Shown: piece after piece, positions 26,795-35,848 of the stretch
Layout of the letters: each line of letters opens with the position of its first letter
How positions within the stretch are numbered: position 1 is the stretch's first letter
Assembly (NCBI RefSeq): GCF_006539125.1
Contig: NZ_BJMK01000002.1
Span: 124,001 to 188,000, forward strand
From: Gluconobacter sphaericus NBRC 12467
Lineage (GTDB): Bacteria; Pseudomonadota; Alphaproteobacteria; Acetobacterales; Acetobacteraceae
Length of the DNA: 64,000 nt
Direction: 5' to 3'
Notes under the pieces: generated by a model
Database searches by the model: none
The model's input: only the letters and a program-made list of their open reading frames with translations
What the model was told of the DNA's origin: nothing
Made by a program: the position numbers and the translations under genes

Positions 26795-26868
26795 GCGCCT
26801 GTAGCTCAATTGGTTAGAGCCGGCCGCTCATAACGGCTTGGTTGGGGGTTCGAGTCCCTCCGGGCGCA
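26795..26868 (+). tRNA. tRNA with CAT anticodon, probably tRNA-Ile2
   Basis: A complete 74-nt cloverleaf without encoded CCA. The acceptor stem GCGCCTG pairs with CGGGCGC, the D arm is GCTCAATTGGTTAGAGC, the anticodon arm GGCCG-CTCATAA-CGGCT carries CAT, and the T arm is GGGGGTTCGAGTCCCTC. CAT could be elongator Met or lysidine-modified Ile2. C4-G69 and C5-G68, which TilS uses to recognise Ile2, are present, and the variable region TTGGT matches Ile2, so Ile2 (decoding AUA) is favoured. Confidence 0.85.
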
Positions 26869-26944
26869 CGGTGTGCCAACCTGATTTCTGCGGGACATCT
26901 GTTCCGCTTCTTCCCCGCCCATCCACCGATCAAGGAGACCTCCC

Positions 26945-28624
26945 ATGGCCGCCTACCAGTACGTCTATGTCATGAAGGACCTCACGAAGGCCTATCCGGG
27001 TGGGCGCGAAGTCTTCAAGGGCATCACGCTGTCCTTCCTGCCGGGTGTGAAGATCGGTGTGCTGGGTGTGAACGGCGCGGGTAAGTCCACGCTGCTCAAG
27101 GTCATGGCGGGCATTGAGAAAGAATATGGCGGCGAGGCATGGGCCGCCGAGGGCGTCCGCATCGGCTATCTCGAACAGGAGCCCAAGCTCGACGAGAGCA
27201 TGACGGTCGGCGAGAATGTTGCGCAGGGCTTTGGGGACCTGAAAAAGGCCGTGGATCGCTTCAACGAGATTTCGATGAAGTTCGCAGAGCCGATGTCGGA
27301 CGATGAAATGACTGCGCTGCTTGCCGAGCAGGCCGATCTTCAGGAAAAGATCGACGCTGGCGACGGCTGGGAGCTGGACCGCAAGCTGGAAATCGCGCTC
27401 GATGCGCTGCGTTGCCCGCCGGCCGACAGCCCGGTCACGAAGCTCTCGGGTGGTGAACGCCGCCGCGTGGCACTGTGCCGCCTGCTGCTTGAAAAGCCCG
27501 ACATCCTGCTGCTTGACGAACCGACCAACCATCTCGACGCTGAGAGCGTGAGCTGGCTCGAAAAGACGCTGCGGGACTATCAGGGCACCGTCATGGTCAT
27601 CACCCATGACCGTTACTTCCTCGACAACGTCACGAACTGGATTCTCGAACTCGAGCGTGGTCGTGGCTATCCGTTCGAAGGCAACTACTCCTCCTGGCTC
27701 GTGCAGAAGCGTAAGCGTCTGGCGCAGGAAGAGAAGGAAGAAAGCTCCCGCCAGCGCGCTCTCGCCGCCGAGCAGGAGTGGATTTCCAGCTCCCCGAAGG
27801 CCCGTCAGGCGAAGAGCAAGGCGCGTATCACGAAGTATGAGGAAATGCTGGCGGCAAATGCCGAAAAGGCAGGCGGCACGGCAGATATCGTGATTACGCC
27901 GGGCCCGCGTCTGGGTGGCACGGTCATTGAGGCCGAAAATCTCAGCAAGGGCTTTGGCGATCGTCTGCTGATCGACAATCTCAGCTTCAAGCTGCCGCCG
28001 GGCGGCATCGTGGGCGTGATCGGGCCGAACGGTGCGGGTAAGTCCACGCTGTTCAAAATGATCACGGGCGATGATGCGCCGGATGGCGGTTCGCTCAAGA
28101 TCGGCGAGACGGTGAAGCTGGGTTATGTGGACCAGTCCCGCAACACGCTCGATGACAACAAGACCGTCTGGGAAGAAATTTCCGGCGGTACGGACGTCAT
28201 CCAGCTTGGCAAGCGCACGGTGCCGTCCCGCGCTTATGTGGGCGCGTTCAACTTCAAGGGCGCGGACCAGCAGAAGCGTGTGGGTATCCTGTCGGGTGGT
28301 GAGCGCAACCGCGTGCATCTGGCGAAGATGCTCAAGCAGGACAGCAACGTCATCCTGCTCGACGAACCGACCAATGATCTTGACGTCGATACGCTGCGTG
28401 CTCTCGAAGACGCTCTGGCAGAATTTGCTGGTTGCGCCGTGATCATCACCCATGACCGCTGGTTCCTCGACCGTCTGGCCACGCATATCCTTGCGTTTGA
28501 GGGTGACAGCCATGTCGAATGGTTCGAGGGCAACTTCCAGGACTACGAAGCTGACAAGCGCCGTCGTCTGGGCCCGGATGCCACCGAACCCGGCCGCATC
28601 AAGTACCGCCCGCTGGCCCGCTGA
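26945..28624 (+). CDS. ettA: Energy-dependent translational throttle protein EttA (ABC-F)
   Basis: A 559-residue soluble ABC-F ATPase that binds the ribosomal E site and gates the first peptide bond according to ATP/ADP. Both ABC domains are complete: Walker [10 protein letters not shown] (about residue 40) and GPNGAGKST (about 360), signatures [15 protein letters not shown] and [15 protein letters not shown], Walker [12 protein letters not shown] and [11 protein letters not shown]. The linker of about 80 residues (P-site tRNA interaction motif) contains the basic, glutamate-rich [25 protein letters not shown] lies 7 nt before ATG. Length equals E. coli EttA (555). Confidence 0.95.
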   Translation: MAAYQYVYVMKDLTKAYPGGREVFKGITLSFLPGVKIGVLGVNGAGKSTLLKVMAGIEKEYGGEAWAAEGVRIGYLEQEPKLDESMTVGENVAQGFGDLKKAVDRFNEISMKFAEPMSDDEMTALLAEQADLQEKIDAGDGWELDRKLEIALDALRCPPADSPVTKLSGGERRRVALCRLLLEKPDILLLDEPTNHLDAESVSWLEKTLRDYQGTVMVITHDRYFLDNVTNWILELERGRGYPFEGNYSSWLVQKRKRLAQEEKEESSRQRALAAEQEWISSSPKARQAKSKARITKYEEMLAANAEKAGGTADIVITPGPRLGGTVIEAENLSKGFGDRLLIDNLSFKLPPGGIVGVIGPNGAGKSTLFKMITGDDAPDGGSLKIGETVKLGYVDQSRNTLDDNKTVWEEISGGTDVIQLGKRTVPSRAYVGAFNFKGADQQKRVGILSGGERNRVHLAKMLKQDSNVILLDEPTNDLDVDTLRALEDALAEFAGCAVIITHDRWFLDRLATHILAFEGDSHVEWFEGNFQDYEADKRRRLGPDATEPGRIKYRPLAR

Positions 28625-28638
28625 TCCGGCGTTTTCCG

Positions 28639-28669
28639 TTCAGCGGACGGGGTAATTCTGTCCGTTGAA
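28639..28669 (+). terminator. Hairpin after ettA
   Basis: TTCAGCGGAC pairs with GTCCGTTGAA (one G-T wobble), loop 11 nt; weak T-run (GGTTTCTG) follows. Confidence 0.5.
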
Positions 28670-28699
28670 GGTTTCTGCTGATGGTCTGGGGAGAGCTGC

Positions 28700-29197
28700 G
28701 TGCTGGGGCGTGAAATCCGAACCGCCCGGCTTGTTCTGACTCCGGTCAACTGGCCGGACCTCGAAGATATGGTGGCGCTTAAGGGCGATGCCGGTGCCTT
28801 CGCCAAGATGCTCGGTGGTGTTCGTAACCGGACCGCGACCGAAGAGGAAATGGCGGAGGACGTCAGTTTTTGGGCCAGGCGCGGCGTGGGGATTTTTGCC
28901 ATCCGCGAAAATGGCCGCTTCGTTGGCATCACGGGCGTTCATGAACGCCCTGACGGGCGCGGTCTCGGGCTGCGCTTTGCCCTGTTCCCCTGGGCCGCCG
29001 GGCGCGGCATCGCCCGCGAAGCCGCTGCGGCCGCCCTGCGCTATGTGCTCGACTGTGGGGAGAAACGGATCGTGGCCGTTGCGCGGGAAGACAATCTCGC
29101 GTCCCGTACGGTTCTGGGCAGTCTGGGTCTGCACCACACTCAGACCTTCGATCGCAACGGCGACACCATGCTTCTGTACGAAATCACGGCGGACTGA
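28700..29197 (+). CDS. RimJ/RimL-type GNAT N-acetyltransferase
   Basis: A 165-residue acetyltransferase of the GNAT_3 (RimJ/L-like) group: the start LGREIRTARLVLTPVNWPD is the usual one, followed by GVGIFAIRENGRFVGITGV near residue 65, the acetyl-CoA site FPWAAGRGIAREAAAAALRY near 97 and DNLASRTVLGSLGL near 133. It starts at GTG 28700 behind GGGGAGAG. The substrate may be an N-terminal amine of a protein or a small molecule; it is unknown. It ends 13 bp from the convergent GT39-like gene. Confidence 0.85.
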   Translation: MLGREIRTARLVLTPVNWPDLEDMVALKGDAGAFAKMLGGVRNRTATEEEMAEDVSFWARRGVGIFAIRENGRFVGITGVHERPDGRGLGLRFALFPWAAGRGIAREAAAAALRYVLDCGEKRIVAVAREDNLASRTVLGSLGLHHTQTFDRNGDTMLLYEITAD

Positions 29198-29209
29198 CGC
29201 GTGGCCGCC

Positions 29210-30790
29210 CTACCGGGGGCGCAGGACGTGCAGGGACGGGAACCCCTCGACCGGCATGTACAGGCTGGCCAGTCTTTCCCTGACGCAGGCGAAAAACGGC
29301 CGGACGGTCAGCGACGCGGGATCGCTCTCGGGCATGTAGACGATCAGGGGCGGCGGGTCTTTCAGCAGGCTCTGGCACAGATCATGCGGATAGCCCGGGA
29401 TGGAATGTTGGGCATAAACCCAGTCCCAGGGCAGATACTCGTAATAGCCATAAGGCGGCCGCCGGTCGGCCATCCAGTAGAACTCGGGCATGTAGGGCAG
29501 CATCAGGATGGGCTGTCCCGGCGGCACGAGCGCTCGGACCTTCTGGCTGATGGCGTCATTGACCGGTTGATACAGCGTGTAGGGTGGTCTGTGGGTGGTG
29601 TCCCGGTAGGTCCAGCCGAAGGGGGTGTTGGTGGGCAGATGGCTGCTGCTCCAGAACGCCAGCACCACTAGAATGGCGCAGGGCAAAGCCTTGCTGACCG
29701 TCTTGCCCGACTCTCCCCGCTGTTCGAAAAATGCCATGAGCGCCAGTCCTGCCAGCGCAAACGCCACGATCAGGGTCTGCCCGTCCTTGAAGCCCACGGC
29801 GGCACGCGCGTTGAGAAGAATAATGCCCACGAAGCCGATCAGGATGGCGATCCTGTTGCGCTCCGGCCGCCTGTAGAGCAGCAGGGGAAGTGAACCGATG
29901 AGCAGGATATGGGCGAGGGTGGGGTAAAACGCCTCACCCTGAAAAGAGGGCAGAAGGGAGAGCAGGAAGGTGCCCGGTCCGAAATGAATGAACGGGGCAT
30001 AGGCGATCTGGTTGAAGAGGATATGGAAGACCACGAAACTTCCGAGATCCGCATATCTCAGGAACCACAGACCCAGCAGGAACACGCCAAGAAGAACGCC
30101 CCCTGCGAAGGCCCGGATGGCCCCGTAGTTCTTCTGTCCGGCCAGAAGCCAGAGGGCGGACGCTACGATCAGGAGCGCTCCTGGTCCATAGGCGTAGGCG
30201 CATGCCAGGATCAGGATCAGACACAGACCCGCGAGCGCTGAAGGCAGGGCAGGCGGGGTTCTGCCGAGCCAGGCCGGCACCACGAACAGGGCCAGCAGTC
30301 CCACGGTCAGAAACCCGGCTACGGCGTAGAAACTGACCATGTAGAACGCGTCCATCAGCCAGTAGGACGCAAGTCCGCCGACGAAGACCAGACTGGCGAG
30401 AAGGCGCTGTCGGCGTCCGGGCAGGGCGGATGTGGCGCAGAGGGACGCGGCGGCCATGAGCGCCAGAAGCGGCAGGAACAGCCGTGCGCCCTGCGGGAAA
30501 TGCCATCCGAAGAGGGCGCCGTAGAGCTGGGACAGCATGAAGATGACCGGCCCGTGTGTGTCCACATAGGACACATAGAGCTTGCCGCCCTCGTTCAGCA
30601 TCCTGCCGCCCAGAAGATGTTCGCCCTCGTCGCAGAACGAGAGGAACCAGAGGCCTTTCCAGCATGTCCAACCGAAGAATGTCAGGCAGGCGAGGGTGAA
30701 GACCGCCAGAAGTCCGCCCTGACGCCCGAGGTCAGGAAAACCCTTGCTCCGTGCTGTCTGTCCGGCTTTTGGCAATGTCGGGCTTGTCAT
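29210..30790 (-). CDS. GT39-like multi-pass membrane protein (putative glycosyltransferase)
   Basis: A 526-residue inner-membrane protein with about 10-12 predicted helices. The first periplasmic loop has the acidic motif of ArnT/PMT-like glycosyltransferases: SFCDEGEHLLGGRMLNEGG near residue 55 and VDTHGPVIFML near 80. A soluble C-terminal tail of about 130 residues follows the last helix (from WSSSHLPTNTPFGW). It probably transfers a sugar from a polyprenyl carrier to an envelope acceptor, but donor and acceptor are unknown. ATG 30790 was taken over GTG 30805. It stands alone on the minus strand, convergent to the acetyltransferase. Confidence 0.75.
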   Translation of the reverse strand: MTSPTLPKAGQTARSKGFPDLGRQGGLLAVFTLACLTFFGWTCWKGLWFLSFCDEGEHLLGGRMLNEGGKLYVSYVDTHGPVIFMLSQLYGALFGWHFPQGARLFLPLLALMAAASLCATSALPGRRQRLLASLVFVGGLASYWLMDAFYMVSFYAVAGFLTVGLLALFVVPAWLGRTPPALPSALAGLCLILILACAYAYGPGALLIVASALWLLAGQKNYGAIRAFAGGVLLGVFLLGLWFLRYADLGSFVVFHILFNQIAYAPFIHFGPGTFLLSLLPSFQGEAFYPTLAHILLIGSLPLLLYRRPERNRIAILIGFVGIILLNARAAVGFKDGQTLIVAFALAGLALMAFFEQRGESGKTVSKALPCAILVVLAFWSSSHLPTNTPFGWTYRDTTHRPPYTLYQPVNDAISQKVRALVPPGQPILMLPYMPEFYWMADRRPPYGYYEYLPWDWVYAQHSIPGYPHDLCQSLLKDPPPLIVYMPESDPASLTVRPFFACVRERLASLYMPVEGFPSLHVLRPR

Positions 30791-30820
30791 CCGGTCTTGT
30801 CTCACGGCGCTGGATAGCAG

Positions 30821-30853
30821 AACGGACGGCTCTCCGCTGGAAAGCCGTCCGTT
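30821..30853 (-). terminator. Hairpin after the mlaA-mlaC unit
   Basis: AACGGACGGCT pairs with AGCCGTCCGTT (11 bp, 11-nt loop). It lies downstream of mlaC on the minus strand, just before the GT39-like gene. Confidence 0.7.
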
Positions 30854-30896
30854 TCAGGAACTCATAACCGCAGAAGCGGTAGTTTGTAGCAGTATC

Positions 30897-31490
30897 TTAC
30901 TGGTGGTGGTTTAGCTGGCGCTCAAGGGCAGCGTTCAGCGCATCGACGTCGCCGTTATGGCGGGCCAGATAAGAGCTGTAATCGCTGCGCTGGTTCATGC
31001 GCAGGCTGGCACCTTCGCCATACATGTCCACGACCTTGGGTGGGTTGCCGCCGATGATGAGCTGCATGTTGACCTCCGGTTGGCCCGGACGGTCGATCAG
31101 CGCATTGACGCGCTCGCCATCCGGGGTCGTCGTCGTCGTCGTGACGCGGAAGCTCACGCCCTTGTAGTTGCCGATCTGGTCCGTGATGGTGTTGACTAGC
31201 ACCTGATCGAACAGGGAGATGTACTTGTCACGCTGGGCCGGTGTTGCGGTACGCCAGTATTTGCCGAGGCAGTAGCGGCCAATCCCGGTAATATCGACGT
31301 TATCCTTGAGCAGCGGAAGAACCTCTTTCTTCTTTTCGTCCAGCGACTTGCCCGAGTTGACCACAGCAGCCAGACGGCTCCCGAAGGAGTTCACGAAATC
31401 TGTCGCTGTACTGGCGTGAGCTGCCCCTGTTGCAACGGCGAGGGAGACGACGGCCCCAAGAGCAGCGCGGCGCGAAAATACGTTGAACAT
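30897..31490 (-). CDS. mlaC: MlaC/Ttg2D-family periplasmic phospholipid carrier
   Basis: A 197-residue exported protein of the toluene-tolerance (Ttg2/MlaC/HpnM) family. The signal peptide (about residues 1-26) ends AAHAST, and the family core includes LLKDNVDITGIGRYCLGKYWRTATPAQRDKYISLF near residue 75 and NALIDRPGQPEVNMQLII near 138. In the Mla system MlaC ferries phospholipids between MlaA at the outer membrane and the MlaFEDB transporter. ATG 31490 has GGAGAA 4-10 nt upstream. It follows mlaA by 10 bp in one operon. No mlaFEDB genes are in the window. Confidence 0.88.
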   Translation of the reverse strand: MFNVFSRRAALGAVVSLAVATGAAHASTATDFVNSFGSRLAAVVNSGKSLDEKKKEVLPLLKDNVDITGIGRYCLGKYWRTATPAQRDKYISLFDQVLVNTITDQIGNYKGVSFRVTTTTTTPDGERVNALIDRPGQPEVNMQLIIGGNPPKVVDMYGEGASLRMNQRSDYSSYLARHNGDVDALNAALERQLNHHQ

Positions 31491-31500
31491 GTCGTTCTCC

Positions 31501-32319
31501 TCAGTTGTACCAGTCAGGGGTTGTTGCGCGATCGTCGCTCTTGATGGTGTCGATCTGGCTCTGACGGTTCTGCTGCCAAGCACTCCGGATATAGGAGTAC
31601 GGGTCAAGGCTGTCCTGTTCGAGATGGTCGATCTGGTCGATGGAGCTGGCATAGCCTTCCATGGTCCCGGCCACGTTGTAAGCCCAGTTGAAGGTTAGCA
31701 GATCATAGCCGCGAGGCACATAGTTGATCGGCGTCAGGCCTTGGCTGATGCCGTAGCCGATGCCGTCACGGATGTTGGTCGGGCCAATAAAAGGCACGAA
31801 CAGGTACGGGCCGCCCGCCACGCCCCAGGTTCCCAGCGTCAGGCCGGGATCGGTTTCGTGCTGCTTGTACCCGACGAGGCCGGCAACATCGAAAAAGCCA
31901 GCCACGCCAGCACTCATATTGATGGCGAAGCGCATGAAAGCATCTCCGGCACGACGCGGCTTGCCTGCGCCCACATCCGAGAAAAACACGGCAGGCTCGC
32001 GCCAGGTTTCATTTACATTTGCAATGGAATGACGCACGGGCTTGGGAACAGCCCAGATCCAGGCCTTGCCTACCGGGCGCAGGACCTTGTGATAGGCCCA
32101 CATCTGGAGGTTGTACATCTTGCGGTTCATGGGTTCGTAAGGATCGTTGGCGGCCTTGTAGTCCGCCAGGTCGTCCGGATCCTTCGGCGGTGGGTTACGC
32201 AGCGAGCCACAGGCTCCGAGCGTCAGCAGGGCGAGGGCCCCTGCGAGAGCCCTGCTGCGGCGTGACACACGGCGTGAGCGCGTCTCCCGGATTTCGTTTT
32301 CGTCCTGCCGAAAGTCCAT
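31501..32319 (-). CDS. mlaA: MlaA/VacJ outer-membrane lipoprotein
   Basis: A 272-residue lipoprotein that removes mislocalised phospholipids from the outer leaflet. The signal peptide is preceded by an unusually long basic stretch (about 20 residues, RETRSRRVSRRSR) and ends LLTLGAC, with Cys as lipidation site. MlaA hallmarks follow: YEPMNRKMYNLQMW near residue 64, RFAINMSAGVAGFFDVAG near 133, GTWGVAGGPYLFVPFIGPT near 165, and YVPRGYDLLTFNW. ATG 32319 has GGGGA 5 nt upstream; ATG 32325 and TTG 32331 are alternatives. It is first in an operon with mlaC. Confidence 0.92.
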   Translation of the reverse strand: MDFRQDENEIRETRSRRVSRRSRALAGALALLTLGACGSLRNPPPKDPDDLADYKAANDPYEPMNRKMYNLQMWAYHKVLRPVGKAWIWAVPKPVRHSIANVNETWREPAVFFSDVGAGKPRRAGDAFMRFAINMSAGVAGFFDVAGLVGYKQHETDPGLTLGTWGVAGGPYLFVPFIGPTNIRDGIGYGISQGLTPINYVPRGYDLLTFNWAYNVAGTMEGYASSIDQIDHLEQDSLDPYSYIRSAWQQNRQSQIDTIKSDDRATTPDWYN

Positions 32320-32635
32320 AACCATCCCCAAAATGCCCTTCCCAGCCCTGTGCTCACGAAGAAGTCACAGAGAAACGGAAATTTTCATAATCCGTTCCCT
32401 GCAGGACTCCATGAACCCCGATGGGCCACACGCCATCCGTCGCGGAAAACTGCGGAGGGGCGTAGTCATAACGTATCCTCCGATAGCGTGCATCCCTGTA
32501 TGTCTGCAAATGCTGGTCGTTTGAAGAGGGCATCTGCTTTAGCGATCCAGATACTCTGCCGTCACTTTCGAGGCTTTGACCCCTCAAGGTTTTTGGGATC
32601 ACTGTGGCCCCAACTCAACACCCGGGAGGTTTTCA
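32320..32635. other. Gene-free divergent gap between mlaA and the mutarotase
   Basis: About 315 bp that must hold two divergent promoters. No convincing gene: the open frames here lack ribosome sites and domain likeness. A TTGACC at about 32577 is a possible -35 for the mutarotase gene but has no good -10. Confidence 0.5.
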
Positions 32636-33796
32636 ATGTCCAGATTCTTCGGCTCCAGAAGTGCGCTTTTTGCGACTGTCGCGGTTCTCTCCGTGGGGGC
32701 TGGTGTGGCACAGGCGCATCCTACCGTGGTCAGTCAGCCCTGGGGCAGCACGCCGGATGGCAAGCCCGTGCGGATCGTGACCCTAAAGAACGACCTCGGC
32801 ACGACGGCCCGTATCATCACCTATGGCGGCATCATCCAGTCCGTCGAGACGCCGGACCGTGAGGGGCATGTCCAGGACGTGGTTCTTGGCTTTGACAACC
32901 TGAAGGGTTACACGGTCGACAGCGCGAAGGGCGGCCTGTTTTTCGGCGCCATCATCGGCCGCTACGCCAACCGTCTCGCAGGCGGTAACTTTCCCGTTGA
33001 AGGCAAGATTTATCACACTGACGTGACGGCACCGCCGAACGCTCTGCATGGCGGCAAGAAGGGCTTCGATAAGAACGTCTGGACGATCGAAAAGACCGGC
33101 ACCAATGCCAACGGTGCGTATCTGACGCTCAAGCTGGTCAGCCCGAACGGCGATCAGGGCTTCCCTGGCAAGCTGACGACACATGTGACCTATACGCTGG
33201 GCACCGACAATGCCCTGTCGTTGCATTATGTCGCCACGACCGATGCGCCGACGGTTCTGAACCTGACGAACCACAGTTACTGGAACCTGAATGGCGAGGG
33301 TTCGGGCTCCATCGAGCCGGAAATCCTGCAGATCAACGCCGATGGATTCACGCCGACCGATGCCACGTCCATCCCGACTGGCCAGATCGCGCCTGTTGCC
33401 GGGACGCCGCTTGATTTCAGCAAGCCGACCATCATCGGGGACCGTCTGCGCAGCAACGACCAGCAGATGATGTATGCGCGTGGCTATGACATGAACTGGG
33501 TCGTCAATGGTGCTTACGGTCAGGCACCGCGTCTGGCGGGCAAGGTCTACGATCCGCGTTCGGGCCGCAGCATGGAAATCCTGACGAACCAGCCGGGGCT
33601 TCAGGTCTACACGTCCAACTCGCTGGATGGCGGTTATGCCGGGGTATCCGGTCATGCCTATCGTCAGGGCGATGCGATTGCGTTCGAGGCCGAGCATTAT
33701 CCCGACAGCCCGAACCACCCGTCTTTCCCAACGACTGAACTCAAGCCGGGCCAGACGTTCGATTACACGACGATTTTCAAGTTCTCGAACAAGTAA
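32636..33796 (+). CDS. Exported aldose 1-epimerase (mutarotase)
   Basis: A 386-residue galactose-mutarotase-type enzyme that interconverts alpha and beta anomers of hexoses. It has a signal peptide (residues 1-26, ending GVAQAHP), so it acts in the periplasm. Family motifs: ITYGGIIQSVETPDREG near residue 60, FFGAIIGRYANRL near 100, with NALHGGKKGFDKNVW near 135 (His likely catalytic), NLTNHSYWNLNGEGSG near 210 and VYTSNSLDGG near 325; the catalytic Glu is in AFEAEHYPDSPNH near 355. GGGAGG 7 nt before ATG 32636 decides the start. It stands alone, closed by a terminator. Confidence 0.93.
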   Translation: MSRFFGSRSALFATVAVLSVGAGVAQAHPTVVSQPWGSTPDGKPVRIVTLKNDLGTTARIITYGGIIQSVETPDREGHVQDVVLGFDNLKGYTVDSAKGGLFFGAIIGRYANRLAGGNFPVEGKIYHTDVTAPPNALHGGKKGFDKNVWTIEKTGTNANGAYLTLKLVSPNGDQGFPGKLTTHVTYTLGTDNALSLHYVATTDAPTVLNLTNHSYWNLNGEGSGSIEPEILQINADGFTPTDATSIPTGQIAPVAGTPLDFSKPTIIGDRLRSNDQQMMYARGYDMNWVVNGAYGQAPRLAGKVYDPRSGRSMEILTNQPGLQVYTSNSLDGGYAGVSGHAYRQGDAIAFEAEHYPDSPNHPSFPTTELKPGQTFDYTTIFKFSNK

Positions 33797-33800
33797 GAGA

Positions 33801-33841
33801 CATCAGGGGCCGGGGCGCAGGCTCCGGGCCCTGATTTTTCT
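33801..33841 (+). terminator. Terminator after the mutarotase gene
   Basis: ATCAGGGGCCGG pairs imperfectly with CCGGGCCCTGAT, followed by TTTTTCTTT. Confidence 0.85.
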
Positions 33842-33854
33842 TTAAGCCCGGCTT

Positions 33855-34634
33855 TCAGGCTGGCCGGGGTGTAGTGCCCACGATCCGCGCCGGGTTGCCG
33901 ACTGCTGTAGAATAGGCCGGGATGTCTTCCAGCACGACTGAGGCCGCGCCGATCCGGGCATATTCCCCGATGACGAGGCGTCCGAGGATTCTGGCGCCCG
34001 CGCCGATCATGGCACCGCGGCGCACGATGGGGTGACGGTTGCCGCTTAGTTTGCCCGTACCGCCCAGCGTGACATCCTGAAATAGCGAGACGTCATCTTC
34101 GACGATACAGGTCTCGCCGATAACAATCCCCGTTCCGTGGTCGATGCTCAGCCGGCGCCCGAGACGGGCCGCAGGGTGAATGTCGATGGCGAAAAGCTCG
34201 TTGATCCGGCTCTGGAAATGATGGGCCAGATGCTGGCGGCCCTTCGTCCAGAGATGATGCGAGATCCGGTAAGCCTGAAGCGCCTGCCATCCCTTGAAGA
34301 ACAGGAAGGGCGTGACGAGGTCGGGGCAGGCCGGGTCGCGGTCATAGGTCGCGAGAATATCTGCTGCCGCGGCTTCGGCGATATCGGGATCGGCGCTCAG
34401 GATCGAGGCGACGAGCCGGGTGATGCTCGTCGCTGGAATGGAGCGGTCCGCAAGTTTCGTGCCCAGCAGGGAGGCCAGCGCGGACGCAAAATCCGGATGG
34501 TCTCCGATATTGGTGGAAAACACATCCTGGATCAGCGGATCATGGCAACTGCAGGCCTGGGATTGCATGTCCTGCCAGAAGGCCGTGAGGTCCGATGTTC
34601 TTTCGGGGGGCGTTTCGGTAGCGGCTCGCGTCAT
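33855..34634 (-). CDS. cysE: Serine O-acetyltransferase
   Basis: A 259-residue left-handed beta-helix enzyme that makes O-acetylserine, the precursor of cysteine. The N-terminal helical SATase domain covers residues ~15-150 (SFLFFKGWQALQAYR region), and the hexapeptide-repeat domain follows: IDIHPAARLGRRLSIDHGTGIVIGET near residue 150 with the catalytic His-Asp pair (IDHGTG), then LFQDVTLGGTG and GAMIGAGARILG. ATG 34634 overlaps the stop of ubiH by 4 bp, so the genes are coupled, an unusual pairing of cysteine and quinone synthesis. Confidence 0.93.
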   Translation of the reverse strand: MTRAATETPPERTSDLTAFWQDMQSQACSCHDPLIQDVFSTNIGDHPDFASALASLLGTKLADRSIPATSITRLVASILSADPDIAEAAAADILATYDRDPACPDLVTPFLFFKGWQALQAYRISHHLWTKGRQHLAHHFQSRINELFAIDIHPAARLGRRLSIDHGTGIVIGETCIVEDDVSLFQDVTLGGTGKLSGNRHPIVRRGAMIGAGARILGRLVIGEYARIGAASVVLEDIPAYSTAVGNPARIVGTTPRPA

Positions 34635-35839
34635 ACGCCCATGGCCTTTCTGACGAAGGCCCGGCGGAGGGCGGGAAAGCGCTGGATGCCCGCGATGCCC
34701 ATATCGCGCAGACGGCGCAGGACGAGATTGTCGTTCCCGAACAGGCGCTCAAGCGCGTCCGTTGCGGCGAGCATGGCCATGTTGCCGGGGCGGGTGTTGC
34801 GCTGATAGCGGACCAGAAGCTCGCGGCTTCCCATGTCCTTGTGATTGCGGTGTGCCTCGATGAGCAGGTTCGCGAGTGAGATCACGTCCCGGAAGCCGAT
34901 GTTCAGGCCTTGCCCGGCAATCGGATGAATGCCGTGCGCTGCATCGCCAGCCAGAGCGAGGCGCGGGCCGATATAGCTGTGGGCATATTGGGCCGAGAGT
35001 GGATAGATCCAACGACGACCGGTCGGGGTGATCTCGCCCAGATCTTCGTCCGCCATGCGGGCCTTGATTTCACGGGCGAAAATCTCGTCCGGCAAGTCAT
35101 GGAAGCGCTGGGCGCGGCCTTCGCCCTCGGCCCAGACGATGGCGGAGCGGTGTGGGTGTTCGGCTGTGCCTGGCATGGGCAGCCGCGCAAACGGGCCTTC
35201 CGGCAGAAAATGTTCGAGCGCCACGCCATGATGCGGCTTTTCATGCGCGATGGTCGCAACGATGCCGTATTCATTATAGGGAATTTTCGTCAGGCCGATC
35301 CGCGCCTGACGGCGGAGCGGGGATCGACGGCCTTCCGCTGCTACGGCAATTTTCGCCGTTACGGTATTGCCGGAGGCCAGACGGATGGAGACATGATCCG
35401 GATGGAACGTGAAGTTTCCCAGATCCGGCGCCAGCACATCAAGGCTGTCATACTGCTGCAATGTCCGGTTGATAGCCAGCCGGAGGTCCCGTGCCTCGAC
35501 CATCCAGCCAAAGCTCTGGCCTTCGGGCGCATCTTCCGGGCCGAAATGCAGCGTTAGCGGGGAAGGGGCCTCGTGAGGGCGTCCGTCCGCCACGAGGATT
35601 TCATGGATCGGCTGGGCCACATTGGGCAGATTGTCCCAGATGCCCGCCTCCGCAAGCATCCGGCGGGAGCCTTCCGCGATGGCATAGGCCCGGCCATCCA
35701 GAGCCGGATCTTCCATGCCGGGCAGGGCATTGCGGTCGATGAGCAGGACGCGAACGCCCTCTGCCGCCAGACGACACGCCAGCGTAGCGCCTACAGGGCC
35801 GGCGCCGTTGATGCAGAGGTCGTAATGGGTTTTTTTCAT
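34631..35839 (-). CDS. UbiH/UbiF-family FAD-dependent ubiquinone hydroxylase
   Basis: A 402-residue flavin monooxygenase of ubiquinone biosynthesis. FAD motifs: CINGAGPVGATLACRLA near residue 8, DGRAYAIAEGS near 50, and the family signature LALAGDAAHGIHPIAGQGLNIGFRDV near residue 290. The region GIVATIAHEKPHHGVALEHF near 195 is typical of UbiH/UbiF/UbiI. Which ring position it hydroxylates cannot be told; alphaproteobacteria often have one or two such enzymes of broad regioselectivity. ATG 35839 leaves GGGAG about 9 nt upstream; ATG 35848 adds three residues but no spacing. cysE is coupled downstream. Confidence 0.88.
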   Translation of the reverse strand: MKKTHYDLCINGAGPVGATLACRLAAEGVRVLLIDRNALPGMEDPALDGRAYAIAEGSRRMLAEAGIWDNLPNVAQPIHEILVADGRPHEAPSPLTLHFGPEDAPEGQSFGWMVEARDLRLAINRTLQQYDSLDVLAPDLGNFTFHPDHVSIRLASGNTVTAKIAVAAEGRRSPLRRQARIGLTKIPYNEYGIVATIAHEKPHHGVALEHFLPEGPFARLPMPGTAEHPHRSAIVWAEGEGRAQRFHDLPDEIFAREIKARMADEDLGEITPTGRRWIYPLSAQYAHSYIGPRLALAGDAAHGIHPIAGQGLNIGFRDVISLANLLIEAHRNHKDMGSRELLVRYQRNTRPGNMAMLAATDALERLFGNDNLVLRRLRDMGIAGIQRFPALRRAFVRKAMGV

Positions 35840-35848
35840 TGTACTCAT

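Noticed and set aside
26930-28513. Minus-strand open frame of 527 codons opposite ettA
   Set aside because: Antisense of a fully conserved ABC-F gene; low-information Arg/Gln/His-rich translation.
32354-32602. Minus-strand 82-codon frame between mlaA and the mutarotase
   Set aside because: No ribosome site or family likeness; it would occupy the promoter region of both neighbours.
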